This document shows, in pieces, positions 8,463 to 15,732 of a stretch of DNA of 64,000 bases. Origin of the DNA: Chthonomonas sp. UBA2017 (lineage in GTDB: Bacteria > Armatimonadota > Fimbriimonadia > Fimbriimonadales > Fimbriimonadaceae); NCBI GenBank assembly GCA_002335425.1, contig DDCB01000036.1, positions 83,495-147,494 on the forward strand. Reading direction: 5' to 3'. The notes under the pieces are model-generated. The model had not been told where the DNA came from. It did no database searches and was given only the letters and a program-made list of their open reading frames with translations. Every line of letters begins with the position of its first letter. Position 1 is the first letter of the stretch. Made by a program: the position numbers and the translations under genes.

Positions 8463-9002
8463 TTACCGGATCGGCTCGGGCGATTGAAGCAGCCGGAGTA
8501 ACCGCTTGAGGCGTCGTTGTTGCGTCGCGAGCGGCAGGGTCGATTCCAAGGGGACATGCACAAAGCCAGCCTGAATCTCAGGCGCCCTTTCTAAGCAAGT
8601 ATAGAGCAGAAAATTGCACAGATAACTCCCCGCCGATGAGGAGAGATTCCACGACCTTTGGGGCCGAAGGACCTCATCCCGGGCAAAAAGACTCGAGGCC
8701 AAGATCGAGGGCCCTGCCGGATGAATCGGCCCCGGACCTCGCACTTCGCCCCGGACGTCCGGGGATTTTCCGATCAAGTTTCGGCCGTAAAGCTCAACAC
8801 AGAGATTCTGAGCTTGGGATTTGACCCCGAGCATCAGCCAATGCGTCACTCCATCTCGACGGGCTTGCTCAACTTGTTCTTCAGCCGCTGCGAACGAAAC
8901 GTCCAGAATCGCGGGCTCGTCGGAAACCGATCTCGCCAGACGAGCAGACGGGTTGTCCAAGACATCGAGAAAGGGACCAAACCCGGAGATCAACCAACGC
9001 AT
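8463..9002 (-). CDS. pcp: Pyroglutamyl-peptidase I family cysteine peptidase
   Basis: The enzyme family removes N-terminal pyroglutamate from peptides. The 179-residue protein starts with WLISGFGPFLDVLDNPSARL (family opening GFGPF...NPS), has an acidic residue in NLCVELYGRNL, the Cys motif SSSAGSYLCNFLLYTCLE, and the His in GFVHVPLES, so a Glu-Cys-His triad is present. It is shorter than the usual 200-215 residues and the middle is divergent, so activity is likely but not certain. I chose the ATG at 9002; an upstream GTG at 9008 is also possible. The start lies immediately after the tRNA-Leu 3' end on the same strand. Confidence 0.85.
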   Translation of the reverse strand: MRWLISGFGPFLDVLDNPSARLARSVSDEPAILDVSFAAAEEQVEQARRDGVTHWLMLGVKSQAQNLCVELYGRNLIGKSPDVRGEVRGPGPIHPAGPSILASSLFARDEVLRPQRSWNLSSSAGSYLCNFLLYTCLERAPEIQAGFVHVPLESTLPLATQQRRLKRLLRLLQSPEPIR

Positions 9003-9009
9003 AGGCACC

Positions 9010-9095
9010 TGGTGCCGGGGGAGGGACTCGAACCCTCATGACCTCGCGATCAGCGGTGTTTGAGACCGCCGCGTCTACCATTCCGCCACCCCGGC
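9010..9095 (-). tRNA. tRNA-Leu (anticodon CAA)
   Basis: On the minus strand the acceptor stem GCCGGGG pairs with CCCCGGC, followed by discriminator A and an encoded CCA (9012-9010). The anticodon stem GCGGT/ACCGC encloses loop CTCAAAC, giving anticodon CAA, which reads UUG leucine codons. The variable arm is long, as expected for a class II tRNA, and the T arm is GAGGG-TTCGAGT-CCCTC. The 3' end abuts the pcp start, so tRNA and pcp may share a transcript. Confidence 0.97.
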
Positions 9096-9141
9096 CGGGC
9101 CTACAAAGATACCCGATGAGACGATAGCGTATTCTAGAGTC

Positions 9142-9360
9142 ATGAGCGAGGAACAACGCGCATACTCAAACGGCGAGATCACGGTCCATTGGGATGCCTC
9201 GAAATGCACGCACTCAGGCAACTGCGTGCGGGGACTGCCCCAGGTTTTTGACATCCGCAAGCGGCCTTGGATCACGATCACAGGGGCCTCGACCGCCGAA
9301 ATCGAGGCGCAAGTGGCCCGGTGCCCCTCGGGAGCCCTTCGAATCACCCGCGATGAGTGA
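9142..9360 (+). CDS. Small divergent 4Fe-4S mono-cluster protein (YjdI-like)
   Basis: The 72-residue protein has CTHSGNCVRGLPQVFD followed by ARCPSGALRI near the end. The Cys pattern (C-x5-C early, a lone CPSGAL late) is that of divergent mono-cluster ferredoxin-like domains such as E. coli YjdI, with one canonical Cys replaced. A role in electron transfer or as a small cluster carrier is inferred. Its last codons overlap the pdxH start by 8 bases, indicating translational coupling. Confidence 0.85.
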   Translation: MSEEQRAYSNGEITVHWDASKCTHSGNCVRGLPQVFDIRKRPWITITGASTAEIEAQVARCPSGALRITRDE

Positions 9361-9994
9361 CGCCTTTTTGGGCTCGCGCAAGGAGTACCAGCTTTGGGAA
9401 CTGGAGCCGGCCGATCTCGATCCGGATCCGATCGAGCAGCTTCGAGCCTGGATTGCCGAAGCCGGTCAAGCGGGGCACCTGGAGCCCAACGGCATGACCT
9501 TGGCGACGGCGGACCGAACTGGCCAACCGCATGCCCGAGTCGTGCTCCTGAGGAGCTTGACGCCGGAGGGCCTGGCCTTCTTCACGAACTACCTCAGTGC
9601 CAAAGGTCGACAACTCGACGAGAATCCGCGTGCGAGCGCGAGCTTTTGGTGGCCCGAAGTCGAACGCCAAGTCCGAATCTTGGGCGAGGTCGAACGGTTG
9701 TCCTCTGAGGCCAGCGATGCCTACTTCGACTCGCGGCCGTATGAGAGTCAGCTCGCCTCCGCCGCCAGCCCGCAAAGCCAAGTGATCCCCGACCGGGGCT
9801 CCCTGGAACAACTTCAGGCCGAGCTGCGGGCCCAGTTTCCTGAGCGAGTCCCCCGGCCCACCCACTGGGGTGGCTATTTACTGCGGCCCGAGTCGTTCGA
9901 ATTCTGGCAAGGCCGACCCGCACGCCTTCACGACCGGTTGGTCTATCGAAGGCGGCCAGGCGGCGGTTGGCAGATGGAGCGGTTGGCTCCCTGA
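9353..9994 (+). CDS. pdxH: Pyridoxamine 5'-phosphate oxidase
   Basis: PdxH is the FMN enzyme that oxidises pyridoxine or pyridoxamine phosphate to pyridoxal phosphate. The 213-residue protein shows the family marks in order: EPNGMTLATADRTGQPHARV, VLLRSLTPEGLAFFTNYLS, KGRQLDENPRASASFWWPE, SRPYESQLASAASPQSQ and the C-terminal region with PTHWGGYLLRPESFEFWQG, RLHDRLVYRR and WQMERLAP. The ATG at 9353 is chosen because upstream in-frame sequence overlaps the preceding gene. Several PLP enzymes in this window (SelA, the Cys/Met-type enzyme) would use its product. Confidence 0.95.
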   Translation: MSDAFLGSRKEYQLWELEPADLDPDPIEQLRAWIAEAGQAGHLEPNGMTLATADRTGQPHARVVLLRSLTPEGLAFFTNYLSAKGRQLDENPRASASFWWPEVERQVRILGEVERLSSEASDAYFDSRPYESQLASAASPQSQVIPDRGSLEQLQAELRAQFPERVPRPTHWGGYLLRPESFEFWQGRPARLHDRLVYRRRPGGGWQMERLAP

Positions 9995-10000
9995 TCGACT

Positions 10001-11308
10001 CTAGGCGTGGACGACGTTCGGGTAGCTCTGGCGATATCGGCCCCGAGTGTCGACGATGAGTTGAGCGTGCTTTTGAATAAGCGCATAGTCGAACGCGTCG
10101 TGATCGGTCGCCAAGACGATGCAGTCGTAGCGGGCGATCGTATCTGGGGTCAGCTCGACCGACTGAAGATCGAAGTGATAATCGCGCTTCTTCGGAAACG
10201 TAGGAACGTGCGGGTCGCTGTACTCGACCAGTCCGCCGGACTCTTGCAGCAGATCGATCAACTCGGCCGAAGGCGACTCTCTTGAATCGTCAATGTTCTT
10301 CTTATAGGCAATGCCTAAGACCAAGAATTTGCGGCCTTTGATGCACTTTTCATGGTCGTTCAGAGCTTCGGCAATCTTGCCAACCACCCAGTGCGGCATG
10401 TGCGAATTCACTTCTCCAGCAAGTTCAATGAACCGAGTGTGAAGGCCATATTCGTGCGCTTTCCATGTGAGATAGAACGGGTCGATCGGAATGCAGTGAC
10501 CGCCCAGCCCGGGCCCGGGGTAGAACGGGGTGAACCCGAACGGCTTGGTTGCCGCCGCATCAATCACCTCCCAGATGTCGATCCCCATCGCGTCTGCGAC
10601 GACTTTCATCTCGTTCACCAAGCCGATATTGACCGAGCGATAGATGTTCTCCAGTAGCTTCGTCATCTCGGCGGCGCGAGTGCTACTCACCGCGACCACT
10701 CGGTCGATCACCGCCCCGTAGAGGGCGACCGAAACCTCAAGACAAGCCGGAGTCATGCCCCCGACGACTTTCGGGATGGTGCGAGTTGTAAAGTTCGGGT
10801 TCCCTGGATCTTCGCGTTCAGGAGAAAACGCCACGAAGACGGTCTCTCCGACGCGAAGGCCCGCCTTCTCGAGGCGGGGAGCGATCTCTTCGTCGGTCGT
10901 TCCGGGGTACGTTGTGCTCTCCAAACTCACGATCTGGCCGGGCCGGACGTACGGCAGAAGCGCTTCGATCGTATTGATCACGTAGCTTAGGTCGGGCTCG
11001 CGATGCTTGCCCAGCGGGGTCGGAACGCACAAGATCAAAGCATCAGCATCCGCCACCTGAGTGAAGTCGGTGGTCGGTGCCATGAGACCGGTCGCCATCA
11101 TTGTTTGGATAGCTTCGGCGCCCAAATGCTTAATATAACTGACCCCCTTGTTCAGGGCGTCCACCTTCGCCTGGTCGATGTCAAACCCTAAGACTGGGTA
11201 ACCGGCCTCGGTGAACCGCATCGCGAGGGGCAAACCAACATATCCCAGCCCGACGATGCCAATTTTCGCCGTCTTGGACTGGATTTTTTCAAGCAATTCT
11301 TGCTTCAT
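10001..11308 (-). CDS. UDP-N-acetyl-hexosamine/UDP-glucose 6-dehydrogenase (WbpA/WbpO/WecC type)
   Basis: The 435-residue protein oxidises C6 of a UDP-sugar to a uronic acid with NAD+. It has the Rossmann motif KIGIVGLGYVGLPLAMRF, CVPTPLGKHREPDLSYV, the helix ENIYRSVNIGLVNEMKVVAD, and the catalytic segment FYPGPGLGGHCIPIDPFYL with the nucleophilic Cys. The C-terminal domain has VLGIAYKKNIDDSRESPS. The sequence is closer to enzymes acting on UDP-GlcNAc, GalNAc or ManNAc than to plain UDP-glucose dehydrogenase, but the substrate is an inference. It is divergent from the epimerase gene at 11462; the two likely act on one sugar. The start is the ATG at 11308, with a GTG at 11341 as alternative. 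Confidence 0.9.
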   Translation of the reverse strand: MKQELLEKIQSKTAKIGIVGLGYVGLPLAMRFTEAGYPVLGFDIDQAKVDALNKGVSYIKHLGAEAIQTMMATGLMAPTTDFTQVADADALILCVPTPLGKHREPDLSYVINTIEALLPYVRPGQIVSLESTTYPGTTDEEIAPRLEKAGLRVGETVFVAFSPEREDPGNPNFTTRTIPKVVGGMTPACLEVSVALYGAVIDRVVAVSSTRAAEMTKLLENIYRSVNIGLVNEMKVVADAMGIDIWEVIDAAATKPFGFTPFYPGPGLGGHCIPIDPFYLTWKAHEYGLHTRFIELAGEVNSHMPHWVVGKIAEALNDHEKCIKGRKFLVLGIAYKKNIDDSRESPSAELIDLLQESGGLVEYSDPHVPTFPKKRDYHFDLQSVELTPDTIARYDCIVLATDHDAFDYALIQKHAQLIVDTRGRYRQSYPNVVHA

Positions 11309-11461
11309 GGACGTCAGGACTGTACCAGATGAACCTTTCACCTGGTTTATGATCGGAGGTTAACCTTTGAACCTCCAGGGTCAATTTTGAAGCCGAATTG
11401 GGCTAAGATGTCTGGGGCAAATGCCTAGAATGAGAGGTACAGAATCCCTGGTCCCAAGAAA

Positions 11462-12403
11462 ATGAGTCGTGAAAAAGTCCTTGTCACTGGTGGAGCTGGC
11501 TTCATTGGAAGCCACCTCGTCGAAGAACTGGTCGCCCAAGGGGCGGAAGTCGTCGTTCTCGACAACTTTTCGACCGGCAAGCGAGAGAACCTCTCTCGGG
11601 TGGCCCCTTCCATTCGGCTCATCGAAGGGAGCGTCGCCGACCCCGGACAGGTCGAAGAAGCCGCCCAGGGCGTGAATTGCATCTTTCATCTGGCCGCGAT
11701 CCCGAGCGTTCAGCAGTGTATCGCCCAGCCGATCGAAACCGCCCACGTGAATTTTGAAGGCTCTGTCCGAGTGATTGAGGCCGCCAAGCGCAACCAAGCT
11801 CGCATCATTTTCTCCTCGTCCTCCGCTGTCTATGGGGACAGCGATGAGCCGAGCGCCCAAGAGGACCAACGTCCGAAGCCTCTTTCTCCCTACGCGGTCC
11901 AGAAGCTTGCAACCGAGCATATGATTCGTGTCAACCACTCGATGTTTGGCTTGGAGGGATTTTGTCTTCGCTATTTCAACGTGTATGGATCGCGCCAAGA
12001 CCCCCAAAGTGAATATGCAGCCGTCGTCCCAAAGTTTGTGACCCGAGCTCTGGAAGGTCGCGACCTCGTGATCTTTGGAGACGGCGAACAAACACGCGAC
12101 TTTGTGCACGTGAGTGACATCGTTCGAGCTAATCTTTTGGCGATGAAAGCGGCCGATGCCGATGGCGCGGCTCTGAACATCGGATCCGGAGAATCTTTGA
12201 CCGTCACGGCCCTCGCGAAGACCGTTCTCCAAGCAACTTCTTCCGATTCGAAAATAGATTATCAACCGGAGCGACTCGGCGATATTAAGCATTCAACAGC
12301 CATCGTCGATCGAGCTCGGGAACGAATCGGATTTCAATCGAGTGTTTCTTTGCTTGCTGGGCTGCAAAACACGATCCAGTACTGGCAATCGCGTGCAGCC
12401 TAA
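11462..12403 (+). CDS. UDP-sugar C4 epimerase-like SDR protein (WbpP type)
   Basis: An extended short-chain dehydrogenase of 313 residues. It shows VLVTGGAGFIGSHLVEELV (NAD binding), FHLAAIPSVQQCI, the Ser in IFSSSSAVYG, the YAVQK catalytic Tyr/Lys pair, and RYFNVYGSRQDP, which is the pattern of UDP-GlcNAc/UDP-Glc 4-epimerases of the WbpP group. With the divergent dehydrogenase it would supply UDP-GalNAc or a UDP-uronate for a surface polysaccharide. The 120 bases between the divergent genes contain a small inverted repeat (11355-11361 with 11370-11376) that may be regulatory. Its stop overlaps the convergent barrel gene by four bases. Confidence 0.88.
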   Translation: MSREKVLVTGGAGFIGSHLVEELVAQGAEVVVLDNFSTGKRENLSRVAPSIRLIEGSVADPGQVEEAAQGVNCIFHLAAIPSVQQCIAQPIETAHVNFEGSVRVIEAAKRNQARIIFSSSSAVYGDSDEPSAQEDQRPKPLSPYAVQKLATEHMIRVNHSMFGLEGFCLRYFNVYGSRQDPQSEYAAVVPKFVTRALEGRDLVIFGDGEQTRDFVHVSDIVRANLLAMKAADADGAALNIGSGESLTVTALAKTVLQATSSDSKIDYQPERLGDIKHSTAIVDRARERIGFQSSVSLLAGLQNTIQYWQSRAA

Positions 12404-13548
12404 AAACGCATCGTCATGCCCACGTAAAACCATAACTGGCGAGTGGCATCACCCGCTCGAAGCGAGTTAATAAATGTGGAAGGTTGCATCCAACTTATTC
12501 CGGCCATCCCTGTGAGCCATTTGTTCAAGGTTTGCCGATAATCCAGGGAGACTTCGTCACCCAGAGCTCGCCCCGATTTTCCAGTTGGATCTAAGCCCAA
12601 AAGGACCGGTCGAATCCCGACGGAGTACCACCCGTCCTTTGGATTTTTTAGAGCGAATCGATGGTATTCGATCTGCAATCGAGTCCCCGAATTCGGCTGA
12701 TAATGGACAAACAAAGCTAAATCGATCAGGTTGCGCCAAGAAACAGCATCTAGGATGCCAAACAGGGTGTGATTTGGCGAAACCAAAGGATCAAAAGTTT
12801 CACTTTTTCTGTTGGACTGGCCTCCACTGGCCATATTCAGATCTATTCCGACTCGAAGGCCCGAACGAATCGTATAACTCGCACGATTTCGCATCGCCCA
12901 GGCCCGGTGATCTTTCCCCTGGTTTCTGCCGATCTGACCGATCCATTCGCCTTCGAAACTCCAAGGACCGCTTTGAATTCCCCCCGTCTGAGAGAGTGTA
13001 AAGTGATCTATCGACTTTCCTTGAATTCGATCATGCTTAAAGTACAACTGGGAAAGGCCAAACGGGAGTGAATACGTCAGCGCCAGAATTCGAAATTCAG
13101 AGGGGCGGTTCGCCTGGACTCCAATCCGCCCACCCATCGCCTCGAACTTCCCGATTCGCATCGCGACCCCGTCATATGAGCTCCCCCGATTTCCAAAGTC
13201 TGAGGATCCAAAAAGACTCTGATCTCCGACCACCATTCGCTGTCGCCCAGCTCGGACGACGCCATCCTTCCAGGTGTAGGTGATGTGCGCCCAAAAAAGA
13301 TCCCAATCGTCCAGGGAGAAGTTCTTGCTCGACGAATGGGCGAGGCTCGAAACAAATTGGCCCTGCAGGGTCAGACTCCACTGCTTGCCGGAAGTCAAGA
13401 CGAATCCCGGGCGAATCCGGGTGAAAAGGTCGGTTCGACGATCGAGCTTCGTCCGGTCGAAGTCGCGATCTTGCCGAGACTCAAAGCGCTGACGAAGCTC
13501 CAACGTCGGCTTGAACTCAAGCGGAGCGACTTGGGGCGCCAAAATCAT
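12400..13548 (-). CDS. Alginate-export-family outer-membrane beta-barrel
   Basis: The 382-residue product has alternating-strand sequence and ends in MRF, the terminal aromatic pattern of outer-membrane barrels. Family marks of the alginate export group are visible: ELRQRFESRQDRDF and an RIRPGF strand near the start, AGRQRMVVGDQSLFG, and FDPLVSPNHTLFGILDAVSWRNLIDL. Members let anionic polysaccharide cross the outer membrane, which fits the uronate-forming genes next door. The ATG overlaps the stop of the upstream DUF1801 gene (ATGA). No clear signal peptide precedes the first strand from this start (MILAPQVAPLEF), so either an upstream start is used or the signal is lost; I could not resolve this. 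Confidence 0.75.
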   Translation of the reverse strand: MILAPQVAPLEFKPTLELRQRFESRQDRDFDRTKLDRRTDLFTRIRPGFVLTSGKQWSLTLQGQFVSSLAHSSSKNFSLDDWDLFWAHITYTWKDGVVRAGRQRMVVGDQSLFGSSDFGNRGSSYDGVAMRIGKFEAMGGRIGVQANRPSEFRILALTYSLPFGLSQLYFKHDRIQGKSIDHFTLSQTGGIQSGPWSFEGEWIGQIGRNQGKDHRAWAMRNRASYTIRSGLRVGIDLNMASGGQSNRKSETFDPLVSPNHTLFGILDAVSWRNLIDLALFVHYQPNSGTRLQIEYHRFALKNPKDGWYSVGIRPVLLGLDPTGKSGRALGDEVSLDYRQTLNKWLTGMAGISWMQPSTFINSLRAGDATRQLWFYVGMTMRF

Positions 13549-14027
13549 CGCGCCGATCCGGTGCCCTGTCGCTGCCGACTCGATAGGATCGCTCGGTATT
13601 GCGAGACATATCGCTCGACCGGAACGCGAGCAATCGCTTGGCCGATCACATCTAATGCCAAGTTTTCTAGCTTCTTGAATCGCACACAGCTCTTGCCCAT
13701 GTCGAGCTTTTTGCCGGTGGCAGCATAGGCCTCGGAAACCCACTTCATCTCTGCTTCGTTGCCGTATTGGCACATCAGATAGACCGCCATGTGGTTTTTC
13801 TGATTCGCCAGGGCCGCATAAGTGAGCGGATCTTTTGGGTTGCAATGGTAGCCTTCGGGCAAGATTGAATGCGGCACGACGTAGGAGATCATCCCATAGA
13901 GCATCTGCTCTTCGTAGCCCGGCGGAAGGTTTCGAAGAATCTCCGCCCGAACCGCCTCGATGGCCGCGCGCCGATCCTCGGGGAGTTCGGCAATATATTG
14001 CTCCACCGTCGATGCATCACTCGTCAT
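13545..14027 (-). CDS. DUF1801 (YdhG/YjbR-like) domain protein
   Basis: The 160-residue cytoplasmic protein starts TVEQYIAELPEDRRAAIEAVR and continues with GYEEQMLYGMISYVVP and AALANQKNHMAVYLM, the typical order for DUF1801 proteins, with the C-terminal KSCVRFKKLENLALDVIG. The fold is related to CyaY/YdhG; no biochemical function is established. Its stop is fused with the start of the alginate-export-like gene, so the two are translationally coupled, although a functional link is not obvious. Immediately upstream lies the triple Pho-box-like repeat. Confidence 0.88.
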   Translation of the reverse strand: MTSDASTVEQYIAELPEDRRAAIEAVRAEILRNLPPGYEEQMLYGMISYVVPHSILPEGYHCNPKDPLTYAALANQKNHMAVYLMCQYGNEAEMKWVSEAYAATGKKLDMGKSCVRFKKLENLALDVIGQAIARVPVERYVSQYRAILSSRQRQGTGSAR

Positions 14028-14029
14028 GC

Positions 14030-14059
14030 CTTAACTTTACCTTAATCTTTTCTTAACAC
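14030..14059. promoter_or_regulatory. Triple 8-bp direct repeat with 11-bp period, Pho-box-like
   Basis: Three octamers stand 11 bases apart: CTTAACTT (14030-14037), CTTAATCT (14041-14048) and CTTAACAC (14052-14059). This spacing and the CTTAA core match the direct-repeat sites bound by PhoB/SphR-type response regulators. The site is two bases from the DUF1801 start, too close to drive it, and 82 bases before the HD-domain gene at 14142, which is the better candidate target. Binding by a Pho regulator is inference. Confidence 0.5.
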
Positions 14060-14141
14060 CGTCTGACACGCACTCGGGGGAGTCGCTTCTTCGCGCGGAG
14101 AGGCGATCTACTCAACTTTCGAGGTAGAACGATGGGAAGCC

Positions 14142-14834
14142 ATGTCGACTCCGACCGAAATTGTTGTCCCGAAGGCGATCACCTTGAAAGAGGTGAAGGC
14201 CAACCCGAAAGTCAAAGCATTGATCGATGGGGCGAACGAAGTAATGCGAGCCATGGGCTACACCGAGCACGGGCATCGGCATGTCGGCGTGGTCAGCAGC
14301 ATCACTCGCTATATCATGGAGAACGTCGGGTGCCCACCCCGTGAGATTGAACTGGGGCAGATCGCCGCTTATCTCCACGACATCGGGAACGTGATCAATC
14401 GAATCGACCATCCGATGACCGGGGCCGGCATCGCGTTTCGAATCTTGGACGAGATGGGCATGCCGCCGGAAGAGATTGCCCCCATTCTCGGGGCGATCGG
14501 CAACCACGAAGAGTTGGCCGGTCTGCCGATCAGCACGATGTCGGCGGCCCTGATCGTAAGCGATAAGAGCGACGTGCACTTTAGTCGAGTTCAAAATCCG
14601 ATCATGGAGACGTTCGACATCCACGACCGGGTCAACTATGCGGTTCAGAAGAGCCGGGTCAACATGGACAATGACGCGAACTTGATCGAGCTGACCCTCG
14701 AGATCGACACGAGCTTTGCGTCGGTCATGGAGTACTTCGAGATCTTTCTCAGCCGCATGGTGATGTGCCGCCGCGCAGCCGATACCTTCGGGTACCAATT
14801 TCGACTCCGCGTGAACGGGACCGTTCTCGAATAG
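14142..14834 (+). CDS. HD-domain metal-dependent phosphohydrolase
   Basis: The 230-residue protein has the HD superfamily ligands in order: HGHRHVGVVSSI (first His), IAAYLHDIGNVINRIDHP (His-Asp), AIGNHEE, and ALIVSDKSDVHFSR (last Asp). The HD domain occupies residues about 45-150; the C-terminal part (DRVNYAVQKSRVNMDND and following) has no recognised fold. Members hydrolyse nucleotides or phosphoesters, but the substrate here is unknown. It stands alone, divergent from the DUF1801 gene and convergent with atpG (3 bases apart), with the Pho-box-like repeat upstream. Confidence 0.85.
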   Translation: MSTPTEIVVPKAITLKEVKANPKVKALIDGANEVMRAMGYTEHGHRHVGVVSSITRYIMENVGCPPREIELGQIAAYLHDIGNVINRIDHPMTGAGIAFRILDEMGMPPEEIAPILGAIGNHEELAGLPISTMSAALIVSDKSDVHFSRVQNPIMETFDIHDRVNYAVQKSRVNMDNDANLIELTLEIDTSFASVMEYFEIFLSRMVMCRRAADTFGYQFRLRVNGTVLE

Positions 14835-14837
14835 CGA

Positions 14838-15707
14838 CTAACTCTTAAGAGCTTCGGCCCCGCCGACGACTTCCAAGATCTCTTTGGTGATGCCCGCTTG
14901 GCGCTCTCGGTTGGCCTTGAGCGTGAGATTTTGGATCATCTTGCCCGCATTGTCGGTGGCACTGGTCATTGCGGTCATCCGCGAGCCATGCTCCGAGGCG
15001 GTCGATTCCAGCATTGCCTGAAAGATGATGGTCAGAACGTATTTCGGCAAGAGTTCGCCGAGCAAGCTGGCGGGATCGGGTTCGAATTCGTAGTCCTTTG
15101 CGCCCGCTGAACTGGCCGCACCCTCTTCCGCGGTGGGCGGCTCAATCGGCAGAAGCTGAATGACTTGAGGGACTTGCCGGATCGGGCTGTAGAACTTGGA
15201 GTAGCAAAGATAGATCGCGTCGGCTTCTCCGCTTTCGAAGATTTCTCGGGCTTTGGCCGTGACTTCAACGGCATCTTGCAGTCGCGATCCCGCCGTGGGC
15301 ACCGTAACTTGGTGCACCACTTCGATCCCCCTCTTGGCAAAAAAGAGTGAGCCCTTTTTCCCGACTCCTAACATCGAAATCTGCTCAGTTCGGGACTTAA
15401 TCCAGTCTCCGGCGCGACGAATCAAGTTCGTATTATAGGAACCCGCCAATCCGCGCTCGGCAGTGATCAAGATGAGGCAGATCTTCTTGACCTCTCGTTG
15501 TTCGAGAAGAGGGTGAGAGGGCAACTCTCCGGCGGCCGAGATCGACAGCATAAAATCACGCATTTTTTCGCTATAAGGGCGCGCTTCTAAGACCCGATCT
15601 TGAGCCTTTTTAAGCCGAGCAGCCGCGACAAGCTTCATCGCTCGCGTAATCTGCTGGATGTTCTTTGCGGTTCGAATCCGTTGCCGGATTTGCTTAAGAG
15701 TTGCCAT
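14838..15707 (-). CDS. atpG: ATP synthase F1 gamma subunit
   Basis: The gamma subunit is the rotating central stalk of F1. The 289-residue protein starts ATLKQIRQRIRTAKNIQQIT and MKLVAAARLKKAQ and ends with ASEHGSRMTAMTSATDNAG and LTLKANRERQAGITKEILEV, the two helices that form the coiled-coil axle. Length is normal. It is the last gene of the ATP synthase operon here: after a 3-base gap the convergent HD gene begins, so atpD and atpC do not follow as they do in most bacteria. Confidence 0.96.
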   Translation of the reverse strand: MATLKQIRQRIRTAKNIQQITRAMKLVAAARLKKAQDRVLEARPYSEKMRDFMLSISAAGELPSHPLLEQREVKKICLILITAERGLAGSYNTNLIRRAGDWIKSRTEQISMLGVGKKGSLFFAKRGIEVVHQVTVPTAGSRLQDAVEVTAKAREIFESGEADAIYLCYSKFYSPIRQVPQVIQLLPIEPPTAEEGAASSAGAKDYEFEPDPASLLGELLPKYVLTIIFQAMLESTASEHGSRMTAMTSATDNAGKMIQNLTLKANRERQAGITKEILEVVGGAEALKS

Positions 15708-15732
15708 ACGAGTTTAAGTTCGAGTGTCGTCC

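Noticed and set aside
13549..13845. 99-residue N-terminal extension of the alginate-export-like gene
   Set aside because: It lies entirely within the DUF1801 coding region in another frame and is not beta-barrel-like; the ATG at 13548 is preferred.
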